DNA of 64,000 nucleotides from Burhinus oedicnemus (lineage: Eukaryota; Chordata; Aves; Charadriiformes; Burhinidae), in the NCBI GenBank assembly GCA_008921705.1, contig VFFE01007255.1, positions 3,497,796-3,561,795 of the forward strand. The letters are read 5' to 3'. The notes beneath the pieces were generated by a model. That model made no database searches, was not told where the DNA came from, and saw nothing but the letters and a program-made list of their open reading frames with translations. Each line of letters starts with the position of its first letter. Position 1 is the stretch's first letter. Below are positions 25,301-60,678 of this stretch, piece after piece. The position numbers and the translations under genes are program-made.

Positions 25301-28300
25301 AGCTGGTGGATCTGAAATGGATGGGAAATAGGGAATAGACGGACTGTGTGAGGGAGCTGACGGCGGGGGTTAGGTGGGGGAAAAAGGGATGAGGAGCACC
25401 TGGGGAGGGGAGGGAGAGGAAAGGTGTCTCATGGGGCCAAAGGAGCAGGGAACGTGCCAGGAGCAGCACAGGGGGGACAGGAGGGTCCTGGGGCTTCCTG
25501 CAGGTCCTTCCTGCCTGCCCCTCGGAATTCCCCCCTGCCCCTCGGAATTCCCCCCTGCCCAGGCCTGGGGGGCAGAGAGAGGAGACCGCAGCCTCCAGTC
25601 CTTCGCCGGCAGCTCCGTGTGGGTCCCTGGGCTGGGTCCCACTGTGTTTTGTCCTTCGCTGGAGGATGCCGGGGGGTCTGGAGCTCGACCTGGGAGCTGT
25701 GGTCCCTCTTCTTGCTGGAAACAACAAATGGTGCCAACTCGCATGGAGCCTCCTGGCTGCAGAGGCACACCTGGGGAGGGAGGGAGGGGAAACGGACGGG
25801 GAGGACAAACAAAACCAAAGACAAATATGATTTTGTGTTTAAGTGACGCTTTGATTTGCGGGTCAAGTTTTTGATAGTTTTCTGGAGGTCTGGATTGATA
25901 ATTTCCAAGTTTTGGAGCATGGCCCCCAGGATGTCTGTGCTGCCGCGTGTGCTGGGGAGGGAGTAGCCCGGGGAGGGAGGGAGTGTGAGTTGTGGCCCAG
26001 ATCCGTGTGCCAGCAGCCCTGCCCTGGGAGGAGAACGGAGCTTGCACGAGCTGCCATGGCTGTCACCGTGCTGCCTGTGGCAGGGCAGGACCGGAGTCCC
26101 CGGGGGAAGCACCCATCTGCTTGGCCTCCATCGCTATTCGCTCTCCCTCGGGACCCCCAGCCCCGTGCTGAGGCTGACCAGGGTGACCAGCACAGCCTGC
26201 CTGTGTGGTTGTCCCTGGCACACATGGGCAAGCAGACGCTTCTCCAGATGCCTCCCATCTACCAGGGCATCAGTGCCCTGCTCCATCATGCGTGGCCCCA
26301 AGGCACCCCTCGGCAGGACGGGGGGTCTGCAGCCACACGAAGGGCGATGCCCACTGCAGAGGGAGGAAAGGCTCCACTGGGAAGCTTGAGCATCTCCCTG
26401 GCTTTCCCACTGCTGTGTCCCCAGCCTGCTGGGTGAACTCTGTATGGCGGCTGGGACCAGGGTCCCACCATGGGCTTGTTGCTCACCATTCCTGCTCCTT
26501 GGTTCCTCTCCCTCACCCACCCCAGGGTGATGCCTGGCTTCAGCCTTGTCCTTCCCAGCACGGAGCTGCTGGGGTTGGGGTGGGGCGGGGAGGGGACAGG
26601 TTGACAAAGCTCTGCTGCTCCAACCTTGTCCCCTGTCTCATTGCTCCAGCGGTTTCTTTGGAGTATTCCCTGTTTTGGGGGGGATGAGCTACGCAGCCCA
26701 GGCTTCTCCAAGCTTGGTGGGTCCTGGGGTCTTTCTGGAGCAGGTTTATTGGCTGTGCCGAGGTGCCGGCGAAGGCTGGGGGAGAGGGAGGGGACCAGGA
26801 GGAAATGCCGGAGCGGTGGTTTGGGACGGGTTAGGATGTTTGTGTGCAGCCAGGAGCTGCTCTGCTTTGTTCCTTGTTTTTGCACAACTGAACGGCTTTT
26901 TTGTTGTTGTTATCGTAATGAAAATCCAACCGAGACCCTGCAGCTTTTCTGAAGTGAAAGTGGCGTTTTTCCCTTCCAGAGGACACTTTTGACACCAAGG
27001 GATGGCCATTCGCTTATTTTCACACACATATTACGGGCCACATTCCTGTGGCCAGCAGTGGCAATGCTCTGGGCCACCAACGCCCTGCGCGCTGGCAGCG
27101 GCACAGCTAAATCCTTGGAGGTTGGCGGCTCACAGGGCAACATGACGTTAATATTGAGCTGGGTTTTATGGCCTTTTATCTCAGCGCTTGAAAAGACACG
27201 ACAGCAGTTTATGTGTCCAAGGCCCGGGGTGTGACCGTCCATCCCTCGTTCACTCTTTCTTGACTTGTGGTTAAAGGAAGATGAACCAGGTCTGTGCTCT
27301 GAGGCTGCCTTGGGAGATGGGTGCGTGAGCTGAGCAACCCGGTCCCCCGTATTCGATCTTTTCCTCACAGCCTTTCCCATGATGGGAGATGGGATTTGCT
27401 GAGCGCACGAGGGATGTTTTTGTTGTGTTTTCCCTTGACCGGCTCAAAGGACTTCCCTACCCTTTCATCTCACCTCTAACTGGCATCTCCCCACGTCTCT
27501 GCAGCGCCAGTCACTGCGGCTGGCGTGGCTCGCTGGGGCGGAGCAAGGGAAAAAGGGATTTTCCTGACTTTAAAACGCACCCATCGCAGTGGCGAGGGAC
27601 ACAGCGTTTGCCAGCGAGTGGTGGCGTGAGGAGTTTTGCTGAAGGAGGTCACAGGCATGTCCAGGGGTGAGGACAAGTGCTGCCCTCGGAGCCAGCGCTG
27701 GGGCTTGGCAAGGGGGATCCCCAGGCCAAACCTGCCAAGAGCCTGAGCTGGGGACGGTCGGTGTTGCAGGGAGCTGTGCTTAGGGGCCACAGGAGGAAAA
27801 TACAGGGATTTCCTTGGGCACCTGGTACCTTTTACCTGTAAGGAAAACAGCATATTGGCTAGCACTCCTTATGAACAGCAAAGTTTCCCTGGGTGCCCCT
27901 CGCAGAGATGCTGCCCCGAGGTTTCCATATTTCTCACATTTCAGCTACGGAGGATTAATTACTGTGTGATTAAATCCCTCTGGGCACAGCTGACAAGATA
28001 AATGAGATACGAACATCTTGTCATGTGTTACCCGTGTATCCAGCGACCGTCATGGAGAGCAAACTGCGAACACCAAGGGAGATGTGCCCTGGTGTCGATG
28101 CTGTCTTGGTTCAAGCCCTGTGCTGCAGTGATTTCTGTGAGCGCTCAGCTTCATGCATTCAATGTACTTGCATTGCTTCAGCGGCCGATGCAGGGGCAGT
28201 GTGAGCCAACGCTGCTGATACTAGAACGGGTCTTTCTGGGGGTTTCCCTGGGCCCTAGGTCAGGCTGTTAGTAGCTAAGTCACCGAGTGACCGGTCTGTG

Positions 28301-29423
28301 AGCTGGATGTCCCCCTGGGAACTCAGACATCTTTACTGCACACAACAACTATACCCATTTTCCTTCCCGGTTTTAAGTGGTTTTCACATTCTCTTAATTT
28401 ATTTTAGAGCCAGGACTTAAACAGCAAGAAGCTATAAGACATTTCATTTGCATCTTATATTTCACACTTGCATCTTCCAGAAAGGAGATGCTTTAAAAAG
28501 ATGTCTTTACACCAGATTTTTTGCAGCAACTGTCCTCACGTGCCCTGCTGGGGTGCTGGAGTCAGGGCCACCCTCCAGCACAGCAGCCACAGAGCTCGAG
28601 TTCCAGCTTTGTCTCTTCTGTTTACCGTGTCCAAATGCCAACTTCTGGATGGCACTTACAGTTTTCTGGTGGCCAGCTAATAAATCACGTGTGGGTGCAG
28701 GGACAACGGTTCGCTCTGTTTAGGATTTGGCCTCTGGATCCATGTGAGGGGTCCCGCTGCCCTGGACAGGACAGAGGGGAGCTGCTGGGCTCTCGAGACC
28801 ACGGATTCATTCAACAGCTCCAAACCTCGAAGCCTGGCATTTCCCAAGGCCTCACCCTATTTATTGTTGGTTCAACCACCCTGGAAACTCTCAGTGTGAT
28901 AGGAAATAGCTGAAGGGAGGGGTCTGTTTTGCTTTTGGGGAGAGATGTAGACAGTCGCTTTGTTTTCCTCCCCTCTTTTTTCCTTAACCCACCAGGAAAA
29001 GCAAGGTCTTGACCTAGTTGGTGCTCACACGTGCCGACAGCGCTGGGCTCCAGCCAGGAGCAACCTGGGCTCCGGCTGCCCGACCTGCACCCACCCCGCT
29101 GCCCCGGGGCTCCCATCAAGCCGGGCACCCTGGCTGCGGGGCACAGGGGTGCTGTGGCGGAGCAGCTGCCCTGCCCCGGCGTTTGCTAGGGACTTTGAGC
29201 CTTTCGCACATGCCCGAGCAGAGGACGAGCCGCTCTTGGTTTTGCTTTTGTGCCCTGCCCTGCTGAGATCAAAGATTGCTTCCAGGCATCGGCTTCCCCT
29301 GGGTGGGAAGGGCTGTCCCACCCCGGCAGGGCTGGGCAGGGGCTCTGCCCCAGCTGCCCTGATCGGCTCTGGGACCGTTTCCATCTCTCGGCTCTCCACA
29401 ACGGAACGCTCTGTGTGTTTCAG
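25300..29423. other. GC-rich interval before ITGB4, no coding exon recognised
   Basis: Several long overlapping open frames exist on both strands (up to 238 codons), but they overlap one another, are Pro/Gly/Ser-rich and resemble no family. They are expected by chance in GC-rich DNA. It probably forms ITGB4 intron 1 plus regulatory DNA. Confidence 0.5.
25515..25560. repeat. 20-bp tandem duplication
   Basis: The unit CTGCCCCTCGGAATTCCCCC occurs twice exactly, followed by the first six bases of a third copy. It lies in the GC-rich interval upstream of ITGB4. Confidence 0.9.
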
Positions 29424-52527
<23,104 letters not shown>

Positions 52528-54935
52528 GCCAGGGCAGGCTGCCTGCCAGTGGGACGCTGCCGTTCAGGTGGCAGGACTTTGTGGAACGATCCAAGGGTGC
52601 TTCATCCAGATGCTGCTGTGGTGCATGGGCAGCTTCTCCTGTGGGCACTCCTCCGTGGCGCTTCAAGGTCTGGATCTCTCCTTTGGAGCCCAGCGCACTC
52701 AAAGCTCTGGCACAGTTGGGTCATCAGGTGTGTGCTCATCCTTCAGGGCTTGTTCACCCTGTCCTGCTCTCCAGAGACTCAGTTCTGCAGAGTCCAGAGG
52801 GACATCTTCCGTGAACAATCACCGCTCACTCCAATACCATTCTTCAATGCCCATCCCCATCCAAATACACCTGCAACTGCAGAAATTCTGGTGTCTCGAT
52901 GGCTCCGGCCTCTCCAGATAAACAGAACGACTTGTTCTCAGGTCCTCAGTTTCGAGAGGATCCCAGCTGAGAACATCCTGATTTATAGAGGGTCATCGTT
53001 TCCAACTTTGCTTTGGGCTCTCTGGCAACTTGGCTGCCCACAGGAGGTGGTTAGTTGTTCTATTTGGGTTTTTTTATGAGAGAGCTGCAAGGTGGGGTGT
53101 TGGGGTAACCTATGCTTTCTTACTGCACCTATTTGTGTCTATTCTTCGCTGCTAACATTTGGTACCACGATAGCAAAGTATAGCCTTTCATTTGTATAGT
53201 ATTACTCGTGATGGCCTCTGATGCATTTTTTGCATGATATTGTACAGTTTTCGTAGTATATATAAATATATATAAATGTATTTTATTATTTTATAAAAAA
53301 AAAAATTGAGGTGGATGAGCTCTATGCTGAATATTGAGGCTACACTGGGACTGCAGCTGCTGAAAAACATGAATAACTGGAAGAAATTAGTTAAGGGCTT
53401 GATCCAAAGGCCACTAAACCCTGTGGAAAGCCTGTTGATGAGCTGGTGGGCTCTGCCTTGGGCCTTATATCCCCCAGCACCAGAGACTCCAGCAGAAGGC
53501 TGCAAGCGGCCAGACCCGCTCCCTGCACAGCAGCCACCAGCCAAGGGTTCTCCAGCGGCAGCACACGCACAGAAGAGCTGGGAGCTGCCTGGAGGTGAGG
53601 GATGGGGATGGCCCAGGCAGTGGTGCCCAGAGATGGGAAGGGTGCCTGGGATTTCTTACATGGCCGATGTGGAAAGCGTGAGATTTTGGGGCAGAAAATG
53701 TTGGGTGTCTTTTAAAAGCCCTCGTGCCCAACAGCAACATCCATAAAGGAACCTGTGATCCCTCAGTGAACACACGGGAGGAGCAAGCCTGGGAACAGCA
53801 GGCTCTCTCGTCATCCTGAGCGAGCCTCGGAGCCTCCTTCAGCCCTCGGCTCTAGCTGTCCTTGGATGGTGCTGGGTGCAGGGCTGAGCTAAGACCTTGC
53901 TGGGCTTCGTTTCCTGGCTCTGGGCACAGCGCCGGGCACCACGCTGCCCTCTGCCACCGAGAACAATTGGGATCCGTGTCTTGCTGAACGGCGCGTTTCC
54001 CTGGCGTGCTTCAGCTGCATGGGAGCAGGCGAGGAGCAGGCCAAAAGCAAAGCTCCTGCCCGAAGCAGCAGTTGCCACCGTTCTGGATTAGAGCTTCCAA
54101 CCAAAGAGCAGCTGCATGGTCTCCCTGGCAGCGTCACCTGCCCGATTTGGTCTGATGCTGGACCTCAGCTGTTTCGTTCTTTTGTTGTTGTTGTTGTTGG
54201 GATTTTTTGTTTGGTTGGTTTTTGGTTTGTTTTTTTTTGCCTCGGAAGAAGATTTTCCAGCACTGACACCACCAAGAGCTCCCTCTCCTCTCCAGGCTGT
54301 TCACTGGAGTGGGACGGGTTGTACATGTTTGAGCCAAAGATGCACGTGGGTGAGTAAAGTCCCCAGGAGTCTCTCCAGGACTGCAGCTGGAGCTAGGTCA
54401 GTTTTGAACTTGCTGAAGTATCTCCTGACCCAACCCTGTGGTTTTACTGTGCCTTCAAAGCAGCATGTATTTTTCCTGAGCAAGGACCAGTGCCGTTAGC
54501 CTGCCTGCCTCCCCGTTCCCGTCTCACCTTTGTGGTTGGGGTTTCCTCTCCAGCTGATGTGTCTCCTCCTGCACAAGGACTCCAGGACCCTTTCCCTGTG
54601 CTTTGTGGTCCAGGGTAAAATGCTAAAAATCGCCTAAAAAGGGAGCCCCACTTCCAAGCATTTTGACCAAAGATTATCCCGTTATCCAAGAGAAAAGCAT
54701 GGCTGCTGTTCACCAGGGTGTCATGCCATCCCCACGCGCAAGGCGGCTGTGCACCTACCCGATGCCTCGCACTAGGACAGCGTCACTTCTTAATTTTCAT
54801 CTGGTCGTTAGGGCTGGGGGTGTTTCAGCCTTTCCAAGGTGGACTCAGCAGCCTGCTCTGACAGCAGGTCTTTGATCAGATGGCTTCCTATTGCACTCAA
54901 TAAATGTTTTCTCTACAGTCTGCCTCCTGCCTTTT
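52528..54935 (+). other. ITGB4 3'UTR and downstream sequence
   Basis: No coding resemblance. An AT-rich run at 53254-53306 ends in TTATAAAA plus an A-run. The first canonical AATAAA on the + strand is at 54899-54904. The UTR may therefore end near 53.3 kb with a non-canonical signal or extend to about 54.93 kb. A 146-codon open frame starting at 53306 has no resemblance and is treated as chance. A T-rich tract lies at 54178-54240. Confidence 0.45.
54899..54904 (+). terminator. Candidate polyadenylation signal AATAAA (+)
   Basis: Canonical hexamer on the ITGB4 strand, followed 30-70 bases later by two long A-runs. It could be the distal ITGB4 poly(A) signal; distance from the stop is about 2.4 kb. 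Confidence 0.4.
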
Positions 54936-54937
54936 CT

Positions 54938-54974
54938 TAAAAAAAAAAAAAAAAATTTTGAAAAAAAAAAAAAA
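54938..54974. repeat. Double poly-A run
   Basis: Two A-runs of 14 or more bases separated by TTTTG, just after the AATAAA at 54899. The layout (hexamer, gap, A-run) resembles a retroposed 3' end, but no element body is recognised to its left. Confidence 0.7.
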
Positions 54975-55257
54975 GTCATCCCCCCGCCATCTGCAGCAGC
55001 AGATGAAGGACATGTGTCAGAAGCAGATACCCAAACAGGGGCTTCTGCCAAGCATCGGTGCCTGCTGCTGCTCCACTGCCATCCCCTCCTGCGAGGGCAG
55101 CACCTGAGGCACTACTGGATCCCGCGTCCCTGGTAATGGTTGGTTACACCAGTGCAAACTGGAGTTAAACCAGTCTTGTCTGGGGAAAGGTCCCCAGTGA
55201 CTTTGGCGCCACAGCTCGGCTCAGGCGGGTGCAGAAAGACTCTGCAAATGTTTAACG

Positions 55258-55263
55258 TTTATT
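55258..55263 (-). terminator. GALK1: GALK1 polyadenylation signal AATAAA (-)
   Basis: TTTATT on the + strand is AATAAA on the GALK1 strand, about 105 bases past the GALK1 stop codon. Together with the + strand signal at 54899 it leaves only a few hundred bases between the convergent transcripts. Confidence 0.75.
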
Positions 55264-55365
55264 AGGCAAACGATGCAGGCAGACACACTGATTTCCTTGT
55301 GAAGCGAGGAAAACAGCCGCCTCTCGGAGGGAGGCGATCCCAGCCCAGGCGAGATGGTCGCTCCT

Positions 55366-58300
55366 CTACAGGGGCAGCACCTTTGCCCCTCCGGAGGGTT
55401 TGGTGAGGTAGAAGGTGGCTGTGCCGCTGTATTTCTCCTAGGAGAAAAGAGGAGCTGTAAGTGCTGGTGCTCCGGGGCTGTTCCACGCTGCGGCAAGAGC
55501 CTGGGCTGGGGAATGCTTTTGGGCTGGTACAGGCAAGCCCTGCCAGAGCTGGGGGGAGAGAAATGCCCTGCTGGTCAGCCCAGCCGTGCATCTGGCCCAG
55601 CTGCCTCTAAAGATGGTTTTTTTGGGGACAGTGTGCCGTCCTGGCCACTGCCGGGGGTCCTTTGGTCCGTCCGCAGCATGGGGCAGGGAGGCTATCAACA
55701 CATCCCCAAGCTGACCCTCCAGCAGCCCCTTAGGGACTGCTCTCCGTGACTTTTTCCGGCTCCTTTCTGACCCTGCTGATGCTGCCGACCTCCACAGCCT
55801 CTGGCGACAGCAGAAAACTCACCGCCAGCTCTGGGCAGTGCTTCCTTGGCCCCGTTTTCCTCCTAACTCACCCAGTGGTCGCTGGTTCTTATTTTGGAGG
55901 ATTTGAGGGACAGTCCCACACTCACGCTATCTAGCCCTTTTGCTGTTTTGTAACTCCTGGTCGCGTTCCCTCTCTCCCAGCTTCTCATCAGATGGCACAG
56001 GCAGAGCCCTTTCAGTCTCTCCTCATTTCAGACACCTTCCTCTGCTCCTTCTTTATCCCCTCCACTATTTACAGGGCAGACCATGATCTCATATAGCAGC
56101 AAAATGAGGCTCTGCCTCATTCACTGCCCCCGTCTCCCGACACCCCCATTTTGCTGCCGTTTTCAGCTACCGGTGCAGGCTGAGCTGCTGATGTAGAGAA
56201 CATTGATGACGGCGCTGAGATCTTTCCTGGGCTGTAACTGCCAGCGTTAAGCTCAGCATTGCCTAAGCTCAGCTTGGATTACTTTTCCCTAGATAGATTT
56301 AGCCTTGCTGAAGCTCACCCAGCACCTCTTCGCTCACTTTCTCGATGCAGTCAGGTCCTTGGGCAGTGCCGTGCGCCCAGCGCGGTGCTGAACCGCCTGC
56401 AAGAGCTTAGGAGCATCAACAGACGTGGGGCTATCCCTGCGCGGCACTGTGTGGGCTACACCAACCCCAAGTGCCTCAGGAGCACAGCTTCAACGGTGTC
56501 CCCGGGTCATACCCCCGAGTCTTTCCTTGGGATCTTTAAGTCAATCTCCCAGCACTTTTCTGCCGCGTACCTGGATGTGGCGCTGGGCTCTTTCTGCAGC
56601 CCCAGCCTCCAGCAACGTCACCGTGCAGCCGCCGAAGCCTCCCCCCGTCATCCTGCTGCCGTAAACCCCATCGACCTCCAGAGCTGCTGCTACCAGCTCA
56701 TCCAGCTCCGGGCAGCTCACTTCGTAGTCGTCCCTGGAGAGAGGAGACCCACCGTCAGCCCTGTCCCACACCCCAGCCATAGCCCTTGCACCACGAATGG
56801 CTGAAACGTGTCTTGGTGCACCCACTGCTGTAGCAAACTGCAGCAATGCAGGATGTCACAGATCCTGGTCCAGCTCTCTGCCTGCAAGCGCACGTATACA
56901 TGAGGGAGGCTGTGAGCATCAGGGACCCACTGTAAGCAGCACGTGTCTGCAACGTATGCGACCGGCTGCCTTGTCCCAGCACCCCCCAGCGCAGAAGCCT
57001 GTGGGGCTTTTCCTAAAACTTCCCCACAGGCCGAGCCGTGAGAGGAGCGGGCAGGACACGGGTCTGGCTGCCCCCGATGCTGCACCCACGGGCAAGGGAA
57101 CCCCATGAGGACCTGAGGTCAGTGCCCCCAGTGCAGCCTGCCCTGCCCAGTGGTGGCACAACCTCACCTCAGGGAGCTGTGACTCTCCACCATCAGCCTC
57201 CCAAATGTCTTGTAATCCCTGTCTTGCAGTGCTTGCGCTGCCTGGACTGTCCGTGCTATCTCACCGATGACGTGCCTGGCCCGCCGGTACACCTCCTCGC
57301 CCAGCCGGCTCCTGGCCACTGCAGAGATATCCACATCCTTGCAGCGAAGCCGCTCAGGTCTGCGGGATGCTGCTGGGGGTGAGCATGGCCGCATCCTGCA
57401 ACCCCACTTCTCTGCTCGTGGCATGCTCCCGTCCCAGTGCCTGCATCTACCCATCCACCCAGGGTGCTGCCCCACAGTCTCAGCCCGTGCCATGGGGCAC
57501 CGAGCTCCTGCTGCCCTGAGGAGCGGGCAGAGCCAAGGGAGGGACCGTCCCCACCTTCCAGCTCAGCCATGGTGGCATCTCGCAGGCTGGCCTTGCCGAG
57601 AGCCGCTGCCGCCTCCTCGCACTGCTGCCGGCGTGTGGGATACTCGCTGCCCGTCAGCGTGTGCCGCACGTTGGAGTTGGTGATGAGGACGGCCAAGCTG
57701 GCATCAGTCAGCGGGACAAGGACAGTCTCCAGGGACCTGCAGCAAGAGCTCAGCGCGGGCAGTGTGCCCGTCCCCCCTGCCTGCTCCAGCCCTCGGCCAT
57801 CCGAGTGAGGCCACGTGGCAGGTAGCTCCTGCCTCCGCAGAGGCAAAGTTCATGTAGTTTAGGATTTCACTTGAGCATTTCACTCCCAATTATTAGTCCC
57901 ATAATGGACTCTAATGACTTTGCAGGAAAGACAGCTCAAGCAAGTAGCAGAAAGGATGCAGGAGGAGGAATCAAGACACAGGAATTAAAACGCAGTGAGC
58001 CCCAGCCCCACGGTGAGATTTTGGGCTGGGTTCGGGGTTAACCCCTCCCTGCACTCCTGCATTTATTTCATGGCCACAGGGCCAGCTTGTCCCCACCTGC
58101 CCGAGGAGGTGGGCACCCTGCAGCGAGCTCAGCGCTCAGCCCTGACCTGCAGTCAATGAGCAGTGCGTGGCCTTCCTTGCCCATCACAGATATGAACTGG
58201 TCCATGATCCCACAGGGCATGCCGGCAAATGTGTGCTCCGCTTTCTGGCACGCCAGCGCCTTGGCTACCAAATCACCATCATCTGTGCCAGGGCAGAGAG

Positions 58301-60530
58301 ATGCAGGTTAGCAGCTCTGGCACCTTTGCCCCTTCCCCTGGAGCAGGGGGACCACACACGAAGGTAAAGGGCTGCTTTCCCATGGAACGGGGTTTTGCTA
58401 AAGCATCAGCTGCAGGTCCTTGCTTCTGCACCAGTGCATGGCACCTGTGCCAGCGTGGGTCCCTCGTTCCAGCTGGACGTGATAATTTGACACTGGTGTC
58501 TCAGATCTCTCCATTTTTGGGGATATGAGGGTGGGGAGCAGATGCCCCCAAGCGAACATCCTCCCATGCCCCTGGCCAGCCCCCAGGGATGGTCCATGGG
58601 CTTTAGAGGCATGAGCAGGTCAGGCTTGGTGAGCCGGAGGGGCACTGCAGCTACAGCGGTGCCAGCTCTGGCTGCGGCGAGGGGTTGTGACCCACCCCAC
58701 AGAGATGTTCCCTCGAGGGCTGCGGGATCTTGCTAAGGGCACCCCCCTCATCCCAGCTCCCACCTGGGAATGGAGGCACCAGGGGCCAGGACTGGCTGCT
58801 GCCTTACCAGGGCAGAGCTGCTGGAGGAAGGTGTAAGTAGCCACCTCCAGAGAGGCCGAGCTGGAGAGGCCCCCACCCAGGGGGATGTCACTGGCTATCA
58901 CGGCACTGAAGCCTGGCACGGGACCACCTGCGGGAACAGAAAGGAGGAGGGGGGCTGTGAGCCCCTGTAGGGCTGGGGGCGGCCGTGCCCCACAGCTCAT
59001 GGGGAACCAACTCTGGAGAGAGGAGCCCCTGTCCGATATCCCATTTTAAAACGCAGGGTGATTCATGGCAGAGCGTGACCCGGGCATCGCCCCAGCAAAC
59101 ACAGGGATCTTTGGAACTGAAAGCGTCTCTGCTGGAGCCCGGTCCCGGCAGCAGCTGTGGGATTGCACCAGCACTGGAACAGCCCCTGGAGCATGCCGAA
59201 AGCCTGGCGCCAAGCACCGGCCCCGTGCGAGGGGACCTCTAACCTGCCCGGCAGCGGGGGCCTTACCCCGGTAGTGCTGGATGACGCCCTTGACGTAGTT
59301 GGCCCAGCCAGGCTGTCCCGGGCTCAGAGGGCTGCCTTGGCGGGGAGCCGGGAACTGCACCCTGTGGGGCTTGTCCGCCTCCGCCGAGGTGGTGAGGATG
59401 GACATGGTCCCGTCCTGCGTGGGGGATCCCACCAGCACCGTCCCCAGCTGCAGAGCCTGGGGGAGGGGAAGGTGGGCTCAGACCTTGTGGCATCCCTTGT
59501 AGCATCCCCGCTGGTGGCAGGGGACAGTCGTGGCTGCTTGAGCCCATAGCTGGCAGCACCCAACACACGTTACCCTTAACTCTGCCCATGCGGAGCTGCC
59601 AGCTGCCACCGCACCCTCCAGCTTGTCACAGCATTGAACTTTCTAGCTATCTATGCCACACAGGGTCAGTCTTAGCACCAAAATGTGACCGACCACCCCA
59701 GCTCAGCACTGGGGTGCTGGCTGCTGGGCTCCGGGGGTGTGGAAATACAGGACGTGAGAGGCTACGGGAAGTTGTCTTGCCTGCACGGGAATTCAACTGA
59801 CCTGCTCCCACGCTCCTCGGCCTCCAAATAATTAGCTGTAGGTTTGATTGAGTACCGAGCGGGGGCTTTCCTGCCAAGCTGAAGGAGGGCAGGAAGCCCC
59901 AGCTGCTTCGAACCACCTCTGCCACCGAAACATCGCTCTCCAAGGACGGAAAATTGTTTGATGAAGTTGCAGAAAAGAGGCTTCAGCCCCTCAAAGAGGC
60001 GGTTGGGGAGAGGGAATCACATCCCCCCTGCAGTGAGTCAGGAGCTGGTCTGAGGGGTGCTGCCGGCTCCTGCCCCGAGCTCCGGCGGTCCCGGGTGTGG
60101 TGGGGGATCCCGGGGGAACCCGCAGGGTCCTGGGTGGGGGGATTCCAGGGGGAGGATAGTGAAAGGGGGATCCCGCAGGGTCCTGGGTGGGGGTATCCCG
60201 GGGCGAGGATGGTGAAAGGGGGATCCCGGGGGATCCCGCAGGGTCCTGGGTGGGGGGATTCCGGGGCGAGGATAGTGAAAGGGGGATCCCGGGGGATCCC
60301 GCAGCGTCCTGGGTAGGTGTATCCCGGGGCGAGGATGGCGAAAGGGGGATCCCGGGGGATCCCGCAGGGTCCTGGGCGAGGGATCCCGGGGGGACATCCT
60401 GGGGCAGGCGGGGGGAGGCGGCGGCCGGGGCCCCCCGGAGGCTGCAGGGGAGACCCGGAAGGGTGACACCGAGGGATCGCGGGGCCGGGGCGGCGGAGCA
60501 CGGCCCTTACCATGGGCAGCACGAAGCCGC

Positions 60531-60561
<31 letters not shown>

Positions 60562-60678
60562 CACCCGCCCGGGGGCCCACGCCGCCAGCACGGCCGCCCC
60601 CCCGAAAGCCTCTCCGTGCGCACGGCGGGCGGCCGCCAGCAGCGGGACCCACCCGGGCTCCGCCACCGCCTCCGCCAT
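55366..60678 (-). CDS. GALK1: Galactokinase 1 (8 exons, 393 residues)
   Basis: Exons in transcript order: 60678-60511, 59456-59267, 58927-58808, 58282-58147, 57736-57555, 57318-57168, 56733-56571 and 55437-55366 (stop). They sum to 1,182 nt, 393 residues; human has 392. All introns are GT-AG. It phosphorylates galactose to galactose-1-phosphate with ATP in the cytosol, the first committed step of the Leloir pathway. GHMP-kinase motifs are intact: [15 protein letters not shown] (from residue 37), [15 protein letters not shown] (135 on) and [12 protein letters not shown] (341 on). The catalytic pair is Arg38 and Asp187 (in GIMDQF), matching human Arg37 and Asp186. The start at 60678 (MAEAVAEP) was preferred because the length then matches human, although the frame stays open upstream. 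Confidence 0.97.
59457..60510. other. GALK1 intron 1
   Basis: A 1.05-kb intron on the GALK1 strand. Its exon-1-proximal third is GC-rich and holds the 63-bp minisatellite. The rest has no recognised feature. Confidence 0.7.
60085..60395. repeat. 63-bp minisatellite in GALK1 intron 1
   Basis: About five GC-rich copies aligned on the word gcagggtcctggg. Copy starts at 60122, 60175, 60238, 60301 and 60364 give spacings of 53, 63, 63 and 63, so one unit lacks 10 bases. Each unit contains one or two copies of the word gggatcccgggggatcccg, itself nearly palindromic. Because 63 is a multiple of three, the array keeps long open frames on both strands; these are not genes. Confidence 0.93.

Noticed and set aside
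25092..26885. Several overlapping open frames of 130-238 codons on both strands
   Set aside because: They overlap one another on both strands, are Pro/Gly/Ser-rich, lie in GC-rich DNA and resemble no family. Expected chance frames.
53306..53746. 146-codon open frame after the ITGB4 stop
   Set aside because: No resemblance to any family, begins in an AT-rich run and has no splice-supported context. Taken as 3'UTR or intergenic chance frame.
55970..56100. Pyrimidine-rich stretch slightly reminiscent of a reversed CR1
   Set aside because: Only short word similarity (tcagtctctcctcat); not enough to call an element.
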